Shown here in pieces: positions 16,791 to 25,680 of a stretch of 64,000 nt of DNA (the first letter of the stretch is position 1; each line of letters starts with the position of its first letter). Made by a program: the position numbers and the translations under genes. The notes beneath the pieces are model-generated. The model was given only the letters and a program-made list of their open reading frames with translations. It made no database searches and was not told the DNA's origin. The DNA is from an uncultured Ruminococcus sp. (GTDB taxonomy: Bacteria > Bacillota > Clostridia > Oscillospirales > Ruminococcaceae). Location of the stretch: NCBI GenBank assembly GCA_910576995.1, contig CAJTLC010000001.1, forward strand, positions 125,221 to 189,220. The letters are read 5' to 3'.

Positions 16791-18329
16791 ATGACGAAGA
16801 TACTTGAATACAGCGGTCATATCCGAAATTGGCGCGAACTTTGCGAAGATTTGAACATTGACAACACACTTTCCCGTGACAAGCGCGAACCTGCTATAAT
16901 TACGGCAGCTTACGAAAAATGGGGAAATACAATGGCTGATCATCTCTATGGAATGTTCGCATTCGCTCTTTTTGATGAAAATGAGCAGAAAATTTTTGCA
17001 CTGCGCGATCATTTCGGAACTAAGCCGTTCTACTATTATGTGACTGATAACAACAAACTTCTTTGCAGCGGCTCTATTCGCAGGATCATGGAGCAGGAGG
17101 GCTTTGTTAAGGAAGTTAACGTTGATATGCTTCAGATATATATGACGTTGACATATGTTGCGGGCGAGGATACTTTCTTCAAAGGCGTTAAGAAGCTTAT
17201 GCCGGGTCATTGGCTTGAATTCAAAAATGGCGATCTGACTATAGAGCGTTACTGGAAGCCCGATTTCAAGGCTGATTATTCGAAATCGGTTGAGGATTGG
17301 GCAGATGAGATTCACAGCACTATCGAGAAGATCATGCCAGAAGTACTTGAAGAGCATGAAACAGCGGAATCTTTCCTGTCTGGCGGCGTTGATTCTTCAT
17401 ACGTTCTTGCTATGTCCAACGTTAAAACTACGGATTCTTGCGGCTATGACGATGAAAGATTCGACGAATCCCCGTTGGCAAAGAAAACTGCTGAAATACT
17501 TGGCAGAGAGAATAATCGCTGCCGTATAACTCCTGAAATGTATTTTGATATCGTACCTTATGTCATGTATAATATGGAGCAGCCTCTCGGCGACGCATCG
17601 GCGATTGTGTTCGCTATTGGCTGCAAAGCTGCGGCAGAGCATACTAAAATCTGCTATTCGGGCGAGGGCGCAGATGAATTTTTCGGCGGCTATAATATGT
17701 ATCGCAACGCCGAACGTTACGGCGAAAATCTGAAAACTTTCTATATTGGTAATACCAATATTATGAAAGAAGATGAAAAGCAGCGCATTCTTAAAAATTA
17801 TAATCCTGATGTGCTGCCGATCAATCTCGTTAAATATATTTACGATGAAACAGAGGGACTCGATCCGCTGACTAAAATGTCCGATGTTGATATTCAGATA
17901 TGGCTTGAGGGCGATATTTATCTTAATGTTGACAAGATGAGCAGGGCGGCAGGACTTGAAATTCGCATGCCCCTGACTGACAGGCGAATATTTGATATCG
18001 CTTCACGTATGCCGTCGGAATTCAAGGTAAATGAAACAACAAACAAGGTCGCATTCCGTACTGCGGCTGCAAAGGTTCTGCCTGATGAGATTGCTTTCCG
18101 CAAGAAACTTGGATTTATTGTTCCAATCAGAATTTGGCTTGCAGACGAGAGATATAATGCCGACGTCAAGGCTAAATTCAGAAGCGATATGGCTGCCGAA
18201 TTCTTCAACCTTGACGAGATAAATGCCATATTTGATGACTATATCGGCGGAAATTCCGATAATTGGCGTAAAATCTGGACTATTTACACATTCCTGGTAT
18301 GGTATGAGGAATATTTTGTTAAAAGATAA
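16791..18329 (+). CDS. Asparagine synthetase-like protein lacking the Cys-2 glutaminase N-terminus
   Basis: A 512-residue AsnB-family protein. The C-terminal synthetase domain is intact: FLSGGVDSS (PP-loop, about residue 196), GDASA and SGEGADEFFGGY. The N-terminal class II amidotransferase domain is cut short. The protein begins at the point matching YNGEIYNW (here YSGHIRNW), so the usual first ~70-80 residues, including the MCGI start with nucleophilic Cys2, are missing. A proper ribosome site (TGAGGTGACA) and the complete gpsA gene directly upstream show this is not a window artefact. It may use free ammonia or another amine donor; that is inference. Confidence 0.85.
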   Translation: MTKILEYSGHIRNWRELCEDLNIDNTLSRDKREPAIITAAYEKWGNTMADHLYGMFAFALFDENEQKIFALRDHFGTKPFYYYVTDNNKLLCSGSIRRIMEQEGFVKEVNVDMLQIYMTLTYVAGEDTFFKGVKKLMPGHWLEFKNGDLTIERYWKPDFKADYSKSVEDWADEIHSTIEKIMPEVLEEHETAESFLSGGVDSSYVLAMSNVKTTDSCGYDDERFDESPLAKKTAEILGRENNRCRITPEMYFDIVPYVMYNMEQPLGDASAIVFAIGCKAAAEHTKICYSGEGADEFFGGYNMYRNAERYGENLKTFYIGNTNIMKEDEKQRILKNYNPDVLPINLVKYIYDETEGLDPLTKMSDVDIQIWLEGDIYLNVDKMSRAAGLEIRMPLTDRRIFDIASRMPSEFKVNETTNKVAFRTAAAKVLPDEIAFRKKLGFIVPIRIWLADERYNADVKAKFRSDMAAEFFNLDEINAIFDDYIGGNSDNWRKIWTIYTFLVWYEEYFVKR

Positions 18330-18347
18330 TAGATTAGAGGTATAAAT

Positions 18348-19799
18348 ATGTCAAAGACAATCACAACACGTTTCGCTCCGTCGCCGACGGGATTTATGCA
18401 CATCGGCAATCTGCGGACTGCGCTGTATTCTTATCTTCTTGCAAAATCGCAGGGCGGGAAGTTTATACTCCGCATTGAAGATACAGATCAGGTTCGACTT
18501 GTCGAGGGCGCGTCGGATGTAATTCTTAATACGCTGAAAATGACGGGCATTGATTACGATGAAGGTCCTGTAGTCGGCGGCGAGCATGGACCGTACGTTC
18601 AGAGCGAAAGACTGCCGATCTATAAGGAATATGCCGAAAAGCTCATTGCAAGCGGAAATGCTTATTATTGCTTCTGCACTCCCGAAAGATTGGAATCGCT
18701 GAAAGATGAAAACGGTATCGGCGGTTACGACGGTCATTGCCGAAATCTTTCCAATGAAGAGATTGAGAAGAATCTGACGGCTGGAGTTCCCTATGTTATT
18801 CGTCAGAAAATGCCCGACGAGGGTACGACTTCTTATGTAGACGAGGTTTACGGGGAAGTTGAGATCGACAATTCCGAATTGAGAGATCAGATAATGATCA
18901 AGGCTGACGGTTATCCTACGTATAACTTTTGCCACGTCGTTGACGATTATCTCATGGGTGTTACTCATGTTGTGCGCGGAAATGAATATCTCACTTCCAC
19001 GCCGAAATATTGCCTGCTGTATGACGCTTTCGGTTGGGAAAGACCGACTTATGTTCATCTGCCGCTTCTTATGGGAAAGGATGACGAGGGTAAGGTTTCA
19101 AAGCTGTCCAAACGTCACGGAGCTGTCAGCTTTCAGGATCTTGTGAACGACGGCTATCTCCCGGAGGCGATCGTGAATTATATTGCGCTTCTGGGCTGGT
19201 GTCCGAAAGACAGCAATCAGGAGATATTCTCAATGGCTGAATTAAAGGAAAATTTCGGCATCGGGGGATTGAGCAAGTCGCCTGCGGTATTCGATTACGA
19301 AAAGCTGAAATGGTTTAATTCCGAATATATCAAAGCGCTTCCCGATGATGCATACGAAGAAAAGGCTCTGCCCATACTCAACGAGTTGTGTGAAGAGCAT
19401 ATCGATACGAAAAAACTCGCCGTGCTTCTTCATACGAGAATTGCGTATTTCGGCGAGATAGAGAGCTTTATCGGATTTGTGACTTCGCGTCTGCCGATGA
19501 CTTCCGATTTGTACACAAATAAGAAGAATAAGACGAATCCCGAAAATTGTAAGGAAGTTTTGACAGACTGCCTGCCGATTCTCGAAGCTGTTGAAAACTG
19601 GAATAACGATACACTGTTTGCAGTGCTGAAAGAATATGCCGCCGCTAAGGAAAAGAAAGCGGGCGCGGTAATGTGGGCGATTCGCGTTGCTGTAGGACGT
19701 CAGGCTATAACTCCCGGAGGAGCTACCGAACTTATGGAAGTGTTCGGCAAGGCAGAATCCATAGAAAGAATCAAGCTTGCAATTGAAGAATTGGCATAA
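18348..19799 (+). CDS. gltX: Glutamate-tRNA ligase
   Basis: A 483-residue class I aminoacyl-tRNA synthetase charging tRNA-Glu. The HIGH-type motif is PSPTGFMHIGNLRTALYSYL and the KMSKS-type loop is KVSKLSKRHG. The C-terminal anticodon-binding part is present at normal length. The start follows TAGAGGTATAA. The gene closes the rightward run; a strong terminator lies immediately downstream at 19804-19836. Confidence 0.97.
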   Translation: MSKTITTRFAPSPTGFMHIGNLRTALYSYLLAKSQGGKFILRIEDTDQVRLVEGASDVILNTLKMTGIDYDEGPVVGGEHGPYVQSERLPIYKEYAEKLIASGNAYYCFCTPERLESLKDENGIGGYDGHCRNLSNEEIEKNLTAGVPYVIRQKMPDEGTTSYVDEVYGEVEIDNSELRDQIMIKADGYPTYNFCHVVDDYLMGVTHVVRGNEYLTSTPKYCLLYDAFGWERPTYVHLPLLMGKDDEGKVSKLSKRHGAVSFQDLVNDGYLPEAIVNYIALLGWCPKDSNQEIFSMAELKENFGIGGLSKSPAVFDYEKLKWFNSEYIKALPDDAYEEKALPILNELCEEHIDTKKLAVLLHTRIAYFGEIESFIGFVTSRLPMTSDLYTNKKNKTNPENCKEVLTDCLPILEAVENWNNDTLFAVLKEYAAAKEKKAGAVMWAIRVAVGRQAITPGGATELMEVFGKAESIERIKLAIEELA

Positions 19800-19803
19800 A
19801 ATC

Positions 19804-19836
19804 AGCCCGAAAGGAGAAGTTTCCTTTCGGGCTTTT
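19804..19836 (+). terminator. Intrinsic terminator after gltX
   Basis: AGCCCGAAAGGA and TCCTTTCGGGCT form a perfect 12-bp stem followed by TTTT. Confidence 0.92.
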
Positions 19837-19890
19837 AGAATAATCTGTCTTCACAAGATCCGTGTGCTGTATCTTGTGAAGACAGGTTCT
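19837..19890. repeat. Short fold-back repeat R9 downstream of gltX
   Basis: Exact 15-base arms CTGTCTTCACAAGAT (19845-19859) and their reverse complement (19871-19885) enclose an 11-base loop. The outer flank AAGAACCTGTCTTCACAAGAT recurs word for word at the left end of repeat R5 (36990). This looks like the arms of the large repeat with the core removed. Confidence 0.75.
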
Positions 19891-19893
19891 TAA

Positions 19894-20226
19894 TTATTCC
19901 ATACCAAAGAATTGCTTGAGAATTGAGGGCTTCTTATCGTTTTCTTGAATGCAGGTTATATATTCAAGATTAACGGCATGAGCCTTTCCGTTGCAGTCCA
20001 TGATTACAGAATTTTCCGTAACTTCTTTTACGATTCCCCATTCAACGTTATTGTCAATTGAACGAACCACACATTTATGACCGATAAATTTTTTAGCAGT
20101 TTCAAACATGACAGTATTAATCCCCTTTCTTATTTTACTTGCAGCTGAGACACGTTTCCTTTGCATATTTTGCATTATTACAATAAAAAGTGGTAAGAAT
20201 ATACATATATAAATTCCCCAATTCAC
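19894..20226 (-). CDS. Small membrane-anchored protein of unknown function
   Basis: A 110-residue protein with one N-terminal transmembrane helix (about residues 3-19), a basic stretch (NMQRKRVSAASKIRKG) and a soluble domain of about 70 residues with an SH3/KOW-like feel (VVRSIDNNVEWGIVKEVTENSVIM). The layout recalls YajC, but the YajC core motif is not clear, so I leave it unnamed. The start is GTG at 20226 with GAGGTGAT upstream, 9 bp after the metG stop, so it is the distal gene of the metG operon. Confidence 0.7.
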   Translation of the reverse strand: MNWGIYICIFLPLFIVIMQNMQRKRVSAASKIRKGINTVMFETAKKFIGHKCVVRSIDNNVEWGIVKEVTENSVIMDCNGKAHAVNLEYITCIQENDKKPSILKQFFGME

Positions 20227-20235
20227 TGTATCACC

Positions 20236-22248
20236 TCATTCTTCGTCAGCCTTTGTAAACTGCGATTCGTGACGTGTGAAGAAATCTGTTCGCGGAGGGA
20301 GGAATTTCAGCTTGTGAGCGGGTTCTGTGAAGAACGTCAGCGGCTCGAAGATCGTTTCCCATGACCATATCCGCTCGTCGACCTGCAAATATTCGCGAAG
20401 TTTTTCAGTTCCGAAAGGGGCAAGAGGGTGGAGCAGAACGGCAGTTGTGCGTATGATGTGGAAAAGATTCGCAAGAGCCTGCGCCGTTTTTTCCTTATCG
20501 GAAGTATCGCCGTTGAGAGCCTTAGCCATGTATTTGCTGCCGTTTCTGATGTAGCTGTCGAGGACGTATGTGCATTGGTGGAATGCAAATTTCGCCATAT
20601 AACGTTCATATTCCAGAACCGCTTTTTTAGCGTCGGCGAGAATGCTTTCTTCGGGAGCAAGATCAGGGAGAATTCCGTCGAATTCCTTTTGAGTTGTGTA
20701 GAATGCCGTGCGTATCATTCTGTTGTAAACGTTTGAAAGCAGCAGACCGTCCTTTACTACGGGATCGGTATCATCGGGGGCGGCGTCGGGATTGAGAGGC
20801 TTCGGCATGAAGCTTACCGAACGCTGTCCGAGTCCGAGTCCCAGCCAATGCATACGAAGCTGCTCGGGAGTGTAATAATCAAGAAGCTCGTCCGCCATCG
20901 GAGGCTTGACCGCACCCGAACTTGACGCCTTTTTATCAAGGAATAAAATGTGATGATTCGCCACGATAACAGGCATTTGCAGCTCGCCCTCAGGCGGATT
21001 CGATGTCTTTTCTTCGGATTCCTGCTGAGCCATCCACATAGCAGGCTCGGCTATACCGTAGAAATAGATATTATCCTGTCCGATAAACTGATAAACCGTG
21101 GAATTTTTACTGCACCAGTAATCTTTCCATTCTTCGCGGTCATGACCGATAGATTCCAGATAAGTCTCGGTAAACGAGATCGGCGCCCAGAGCGATTCAG
21201 GCCATACCCACACGGTAAGACCGTCAACGCCGTCCATTATCGGAGCAGGTACGCCCCATTCGATATTTCCCGTGAGACGAAACGGTACGAGAGTTTTTCC
21301 TGTTCTGTAGCGTATCCCGTTTTCCGTCAGAATCTTGCAGGCTTCATCGCAGTCGGGAAGAGTTGAAAATTCTATCGTAAATGAAGGCTTTTTCTTTTCT
21401 TCGAGATAATTATGCGCAGGCATTGTATCTTTAAGCGAAATGTATGTCTCCTCAAATTCACGCTTGATATAAATTACGGGAGGCTTGAGAAATTCATCAA
21501 TAGTTTTCCACACTACGGGACGAACGTCCTTGCGCTTTTTCAATTCCTCGACCCATTCTTTCATGAGCTGCTCATAGTCGCGAAGCTTGAAATACCAGTT
21601 TGTGACGGGCTTCATCGTCGGAGTTTTTCTGGTAAGAGTGCTGACGGGATTCAGCAGATTTTCAGGCATATACTGATGACCGAGATCGCATTCGTCGGCG
21701 TAGCCTTTTTCGGAATTGCATCCCTCGACAGGACATTTTCCGATGACCTGACGACCGTTCAGGAAGCAGCCTGCTTCTTCATCGTAAAACTGCATTGTTG
21801 TGATCTGATTAAGCTGTCCCTTTTTGTGCAGCGAGCTGATAAACCAATCGGTGACTTCCGCGTGTATCTCTTTCGATCTGCCAAGTCCCGAGGCTGCAAA
21901 TAAATTGGGGGAAATTCCATATTTTCCAAGAGTTTCTTCCTGTTTATCATGATTAGCCTGAACGAAATCTTCCAGAGTTCCACTGAATTCGCCCTTTTCA
22001 ACTTTAACGCGCCATCCCTCTGCAATGGGCGAGCCGTAGCAGTCTGTTCCCGTTACAAAAATAACGTTATCCTTGCCGAGACGATCGCGGAGAAATCTTG
22101 CATATGTGTCGGCGAAAACCATCATTCCGCCAACGTGACCGAAATGAAGTTCCTTGTTTCCGTATGGCATACCTGCCGTAACTACCGCGCGTTCGGGAAA
22201 TTTCGGACGTGGAATTTCAAAGTTTTTATTTTTATCTTTATTAGCCAT
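20236..22248 (-). CDS. metG: Methionyl-tRNA synthetase-like class I tRNA ligase
   Basis: A 670-residue class I synthetase. The HIGH motif is HFGHVGG after TAGMPYGNKEL; the zinc-knuckle region has CPVEGCNSEKGYADEC; and IEWGVPAP and the C-terminal helical anticodon domain (SNVYNRM...) support MetRS. Two oddities: an insertion of about 60 residues precedes the WGVP segment, and the KMSKS loop reads KKASSSG, keeping little of the consensus. It resembles the variant 'class I tRNA ligase' group seen in Ruminococcaceae. ATG 22248 is chosen because GGAAAGGG sits just upstream; the more distal ATG has no such site. A promoter lies at 22347-22375. Confidence 0.85.
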   Translation of the reverse strand: MANKDKNKNFEIPRPKFPERAVVTAGMPYGNKELHFGHVGGMMVFADTYARFLRDRLGKDNVIFVTGTDCYGSPIAEGWRVKVEKGEFSGTLEDFVQANHDKQEETLGKYGISPNLFAASGLGRSKEIHAEVTDWFISSLHKKGQLNQITTMQFYDEEAGCFLNGRQVIGKCPVEGCNSEKGYADECDLGHQYMPENLLNPVSTLTRKTPTMKPVTNWYFKLRDYEQLMKEWVEELKKRKDVRPVVWKTIDEFLKPPVIYIKREFEETYISLKDTMPAHNYLEEKKKPSFTIEFSTLPDCDEACKILTENGIRYRTGKTLVPFRLTGNIEWGVPAPIMDGVDGLTVWVWPESLWAPISFTETYLESIGHDREEWKDYWCSKNSTVYQFIGQDNIYFYGIAEPAMWMAQQESEEKTSNPPEGELQMPVIVANHHILFLDKKASSSGAVKPPMADELLDYYTPEQLRMHWLGLGLGQRSVSFMPKPLNPDAAPDDTDPVVKDGLLLSNVYNRMIRTAFYTTQKEFDGILPDLAPEESILADAKKAVLEYERYMAKFAFHQCTYVLDSYIRNGSKYMAKALNGDTSDKEKTAQALANLFHIIRTTAVLLHPLAPFGTEKLREYLQVDERIWSWETIFEPLTFFTEPAHKLKFLPPRTDFFTRHESQFTKADEE

Positions 22249-22346
22249 ATAAACTGCCCTTTCCAGTATATTTATTAACATGAGTTCAAATCGGCATATT
22301 GCTAAAAAACGTAAGTACTGTCTTATTAAATATGCCTTTAACTTTT

Positions 22347-22375
22347 ATTATAGCATAATTAATTATTTTTTGCAA
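22347..22375 (-). promoter_or_regulatory. Sigma-A promoter for metG
   Basis: On the minus strand, TTGCAA (22370-22375), a 17-base spacer and TATAAT (22347-22352). The leader is under 100 nt, too short for a T-box. Confidence 0.7.
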
Positions 22376-22460
22376 TATTTTTATGGAATTTTATTTTTAC
22401 TTGTGTAATGATGCAATAAAATCACTGCTGTCCCCACATAGAATAGGTGCAGCAGCTGCT

Positions 22461-23432
22461 TCAGTTTGGTATTGGTTTCATACTTATATTCGTTTCCGTC
22501 TTGATTGCATTTCTGAATTTATCAGGTGAAGTGTAAAATAATTTTAGAAGTTCGTCGGAATAACCTGCTGTTACCGAAATACCGACGTTTATAACATCTT
22601 CTATTAGTATTGAACATAATTCTTCCGGGCAGTTTATTTTGAATCGTCTTCCGTCTGAAAGTCCGATGATAAGGCAGTGTTTTCTTTCCATATGCGAATA
22701 TCTTCCTCTTTTATATATGTAAATATTATCATATGCCGAATATATCCATACTATATTTTCAATCGGAAGTACGATAAGTTCGGCGGACGCTGTGAAAAAT
22801 CGGGAACTTACGGCTATAACATCATTGGAGATCATGTATGCTCGGCTTTCTGAAAAGTAACTTTCGGCTTTTGATCTGTCCGCGCCATACTTTTCATATT
22901 CATGCATCAGAATTTTATATCGCTTTCCAAAAAGTGAAAGAATAGCTGCTATTGGCAAAGTTATGTCAAGTATTAAGAAGATGAATACAATCCATCCGAG
23001 CGCTAATGTGAGCAATGTTATAAACCATGAAATTAATGTGAAGAAACAATTTATTAATGCTGCTCTGCGACACATAATGCTTTTTAAACTTCCGTGTTTT
23101 TCGGCTTTGCTAATATATTTATTCCTTTTTTTCGTGAGATATCGCTGTCTTTTTTTATATGATCTGCTGTTTGGGTCGTCAAGAGAATGGCTGCGTTTTT
23201 CATCTCTTTTTATCTGGTTGAAAAAATAAATTCCTGATGCAATAAAAATTGAAGCAAAAATAAACATAAAAAGCATACCGCCCCAACTTTTCAGCGCAAT
23301 AAGAAATACTAATCCAAGTGAAATGCAAAATAAACTTATTATAATCGCAAAAACGCCGCTTTTAGTGGTACTTTTCCTCCTTTTTTTCTCGATTTCATCT
23401 TTTTCCATATATTCTATATATCTATATTTCAT
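22461..23432 (-). CDS. Multi-span membrane protein of unknown function
   Basis: A 323-residue protein with two hydrophobic segments near the N-terminus (about 28-75), a basic cytoplasmic stretch, two more segments (about 125-175) and a C-terminal domain rich in beta strands (VLPIENIVWIYSAYDNIYIYKRGRYSH, then LIIGLSDGRRFKINCP) that reads like a bacterial PH-like fold. No enzyme motif is visible. ATG 23432 is preceded by AAGGAGC, which rules out the earlier in-frame ATG. It lies downstream of the symporter, separated by repeat R3. Confidence 0.7.
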   Translation of the reverse strand: MKYRYIEYMEKDEIEKKRRKSTTKSGVFAIIISLFCISLGLVFLIALKSWGGMLFMFIFASIFIASGIYFFNQIKRDEKRSHSLDDPNSRSYKKRQRYLTKKRNKYISKAEKHGSLKSIMCRRAALINCFFTLISWFITLLTLALGWIVFIFLILDITLPIAAILSLFGKRYKILMHEYEKYGADRSKAESYFSESRAYMISNDVIAVSSRFFTASAELIVLPIENIVWIYSAYDNIYIYKRGRYSHMERKHCLIIGLSDGRRFKINCPEELCSILIEDVINVGISVTAGYSDELLKLFYTSPDKFRNAIKTETNISMKPIPN

Positions 23433-23457
23433 TAAATTGCTCCTTAATAAAACTTGT

Positions 23458-23572
23458 CCCAATAGTCGTTATCAGAAGCTATCCACATAGGAAATTCCGC
23501 ACGTATTTTCGGCAAAATTATGCTCGAAAATACGCACACAATTTCTATGTGGACAGGTTCTCAGCTATTGGG
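23458..23572. repeat. Fold-back repeat R3 (core loop deleted)
   Basis: Nested inverted pairs: outer CCCAATAG/CTATTGGG; middle AGAAGCTATCCACATAG against a right arm reading AGAACCTGTCCACATAG in complement; inner GTATTTTCGGCAAAATT against ATGCTCGAAAATAC. The inner pair is the R1/R6 stem joined directly, without the ~60-base loop. It fills the gap between the symporter stop and the next gene and could fold as one long hairpin in the transcript. Confidence 0.8.
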
Positions 23573-23581
23573 ATGAATTTT

Positions 23582-25171
23582 TTATTTTGTTTCAAGACTT
23601 GCAAACGCATTGTCTATAACTTTTTTATCGGGAGCTTTTGTGAAGCTGCTTACTACCGGTACGATGATAAGCGAAATTATCATTGCAAATGCGCCTGCGT
23701 TGATAGGCGAAAGAAGATTAAGCGGGCAGTTGAGATCGATAACAGCCTGCTTGATTCCGTCGAATGCATGAATTCCGAAGCTGAACAGCAGCATATGAAT
23801 AATAGTGATGCCAATACCGCTGCAAAGACTTGCCCATACTGCGGCAGGGGAGGCTTTTTTCAGGAAGAGTCCATAGAGGAAAGGTCCTAAGAATGCTCCC
23901 GAAAGTGCGCCCCATGAATATGACATGAGCGTTGAGATCGAGGCGTTTTTATTGCAGGCGATGATAACGGAGATCACAAGGAATACCGCGATGAAAATTC
24001 GAATGGTAAGCATTTGTTTTTTGTCGTCGAAATTCTTTACTCGCGGCTTGATAAGGTCGTTGGTGAGGGTCGAACTTGAGGTGAGTACGAGCGATGAAAG
24101 AGTCGACAGCGAAGCTGAAAGAACGAGTACGACGATAAGTCCGATAAGCACATTCGGCAGAGCTTGATGGATAAGAGCGGGAACCATTGTATCAAATACG
24201 GGCTTATTATTTAATGTTTCAATAAGCGTTTTTCCCGATGTGTCAGCAGGATCGAGGGTGCAGTAGAGGCGTACAAAACCGCCCATAAAGTATGAACCGC
24301 CTGCAACTATAAGTGCGAAAAGTGTTGATATTACTGCGCCGCGCTTGATAGACGCTTCGTCCTTGATGGCGTAGAATTTCTGAACCATCTGCGGAAGTCC
24401 CCATGTTCCGAGAGATGTAAGGATCACAACTCCGAGCAGATTGAGGGGATCGGGTCCGAAAATAGAGCCGAGAGTGTTTTCAGACGTATTGTTATCTGAA
24501 ATGAGATTAAGCGCGCCGACAGCTTCCGATAAACCGTTTTTCTTCTGAACTGTAAGGGCAACTACTGTTGAAATACCTATGAGCATGATGATTCCCTGAA
24601 AAAAATCATTCAAAGCTGTCGCCTTATACCCACCAAGTGTTACATAAATTGCGGATAGAACTGCCATAAGAATAATAATTATCGTTCCTCCGTGTTCTCC
24701 CAGATCGAATACCATTCCGAAAAGTCTCGACAGACCGTTATAAACCGATGCAGTGTACGGAATAAGAAATACGAACACTATGACAGCCGCTGCAGTTTTC
24801 AGCGCTTTTGAATTAAATCGCTTTTCGAAGAATTCGGGCATGGTTCTTGCCTCAAATTGCTTGGTCATAAGGCGAGTTCGCCTGCCTATCAGGAAGAATG
24901 GGATAAGACTTCCAATTATGGCGTTTCCGATTCCGATCCATGTTGCGGATATACCGTAACTCCATCCGAATTGTCCCGCATACCCGATGAATACTACTGC
25001 TGAAAAATATGTAGTTCCATAGGAGAAAGCGGTCAGCCATGAGCCGACATTTCGTCCGCCAAGCATGAAGTCGTTTGTTGATTTTGTGCGTTTTGAGGTG
25101 TAAAAACCGATTCCAACCATTACTGCTACATATATTCCAAGTATGATAAAAGTAGCGGCTTTTGAACTCAT
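23582..25171 (-). CDS. Sodium:solute symporter (SSS family)
   Basis: A 529-residue transporter with about 13 hydrophobic segments, of the PutP/PanF-type SSS family. Family marks: FMLGGRNVGSWLTAFSYGTTYFSAVVFIGYAG at the N-terminus (quoted in pieces: GGRNVGSWLTAFSYG, TYFSAVVF), the ARTMPEFFEKRF loop, and ASLSTLSSLVLTSSSTLTND, the Na+-site helix. The substrate is undetermined (proline-like or pantothenate-like solutes are typical). Start ATG 25171 follows AAAGGATG; the upstream ATG at 25189 overlaps that site. A promoter lies at 25243-25271. Confidence 0.9.
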   Translation of the reverse strand: MSSKAATFIILGIYVAVMVGIGFYTSKRTKSTNDFMLGGRNVGSWLTAFSYGTTYFSAVVFIGYAGQFGWSYGISATWIGIGNAIIGSLIPFFLIGRRTRLMTKQFEARTMPEFFEKRFNSKALKTAAAVIVFVFLIPYTASVYNGLSRLFGMVFDLGEHGGTIIIILMAVLSAIYVTLGGYKATALNDFFQGIIMLIGISTVVALTVQKKNGLSEAVGALNLISDNNTSENTLGSIFGPDPLNLLGVVILTSLGTWGLPQMVQKFYAIKDEASIKRGAVISTLFALIVAGGSYFMGGFVRLYCTLDPADTSGKTLIETLNNKPVFDTMVPALIHQALPNVLIGLIVVLVLSASLSTLSSLVLTSSSTLTNDLIKPRVKNFDDKKQMLTIRIFIAVFLVISVIIACNKNASISTLMSYSWGALSGAFLGPFLYGLFLKKASPAAVWASLCSGIGITIIHMLLFSFGIHAFDGIKQAVIDLNCPLNLLSPINAGAFAMIISLIIVPVVSSFTKAPDKKVIDNAFASLETK

Positions 25172-25242
25172 AAAATCACATCCTTTCATTTTGCAACAAA
25201 TTTGTAGTGATGCTTTAAATTAATAAAGTGTTGACTTGTTAT

Positions 25243-25271
25243 ACTATACCATATTTTTTATAAAATGTCAA
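25243..25271 (-). promoter_or_regulatory. Sigma-A promoter for the symporter
   Basis: On the minus strand, TTGACA (25266-25271), a 17-base spacer and TATAGT (25243-25248). Confidence 0.75.
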
Positions 25272-25370
25272 TACTTTTTTCAGAATTTATCTTCATTAAT
25301 TGCATAAAATAAAAGCTCCCAGAAAAAGCGTGATATTCTTAACGAAGAAATAACAAAACCGAATAGGAAA

Positions 25371-25413
25371 AGCCGATGCTTACAGAATAATTGTAAACAT
25401 AGGCTATTTTTTA
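25371..25413 (+). terminator. Orphan intrinsic terminator in the 25.2-25.7 kb gap
   Basis: AGCCGATGCTTACA pairs with TGTAAACATAGGCT (two mismatches), followed by ATTTTTTAAT on the plus strand. No gene lies upstream on this strand: the nearest, the symporter, reads away. The remaining ~500 bp of this gap holds two outward promoters and no convincing ORF. Confidence 0.55.
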
Positions 25414-25606
25414 ATCTAATTATTGATATATCAACCTGATGGCTGTGTAACGATAATGAATTAATAATTTTCAAGAAAAACGCTAAATTAATATATTTTC
25501 ATCATGTATGTATCCATATTATTCATAATTATTATCAACAAATATAATAGAAATGTAAATAAACACCTGAAATTTTAAATTTATGTGTATATTTTTAAGA
25601 AAAATA

Positions 25607-25635
25607 TTGACAAAAGTATATTTACAAATTATAAT
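25607..25635 (+). promoter_or_regulatory. Sigma-A promoter for the 450-residue unknown gene
   Basis: TTGACA (25607-25612), a 17-base spacer and TATAAT (25630-25635), 45 bp before the ATG at 25681. Confidence 0.85.
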
Positions 25636-25680
25636 AAGCATAGAATATTAACATTCATTTCTTATGAGAGAGGTTATTAT

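Noticed and set aside
18351..19058. Open frame of 235 codons on the minus strand
   Set aside because: Antisense shadow of gltX; composition is that of a reversed coding strand.
19894..20226. YajC assignment
   Set aside because: Single helix plus small domain fits, but the YajC core is not clear and secDF genes are not adjacent.
22249..22346. T-box or other riboswitch upstream of metG
   Set aside because: The leader is under 100 nt, with no T-box sequence (AGGGTGG-like) and no terminator/antiterminator pair.
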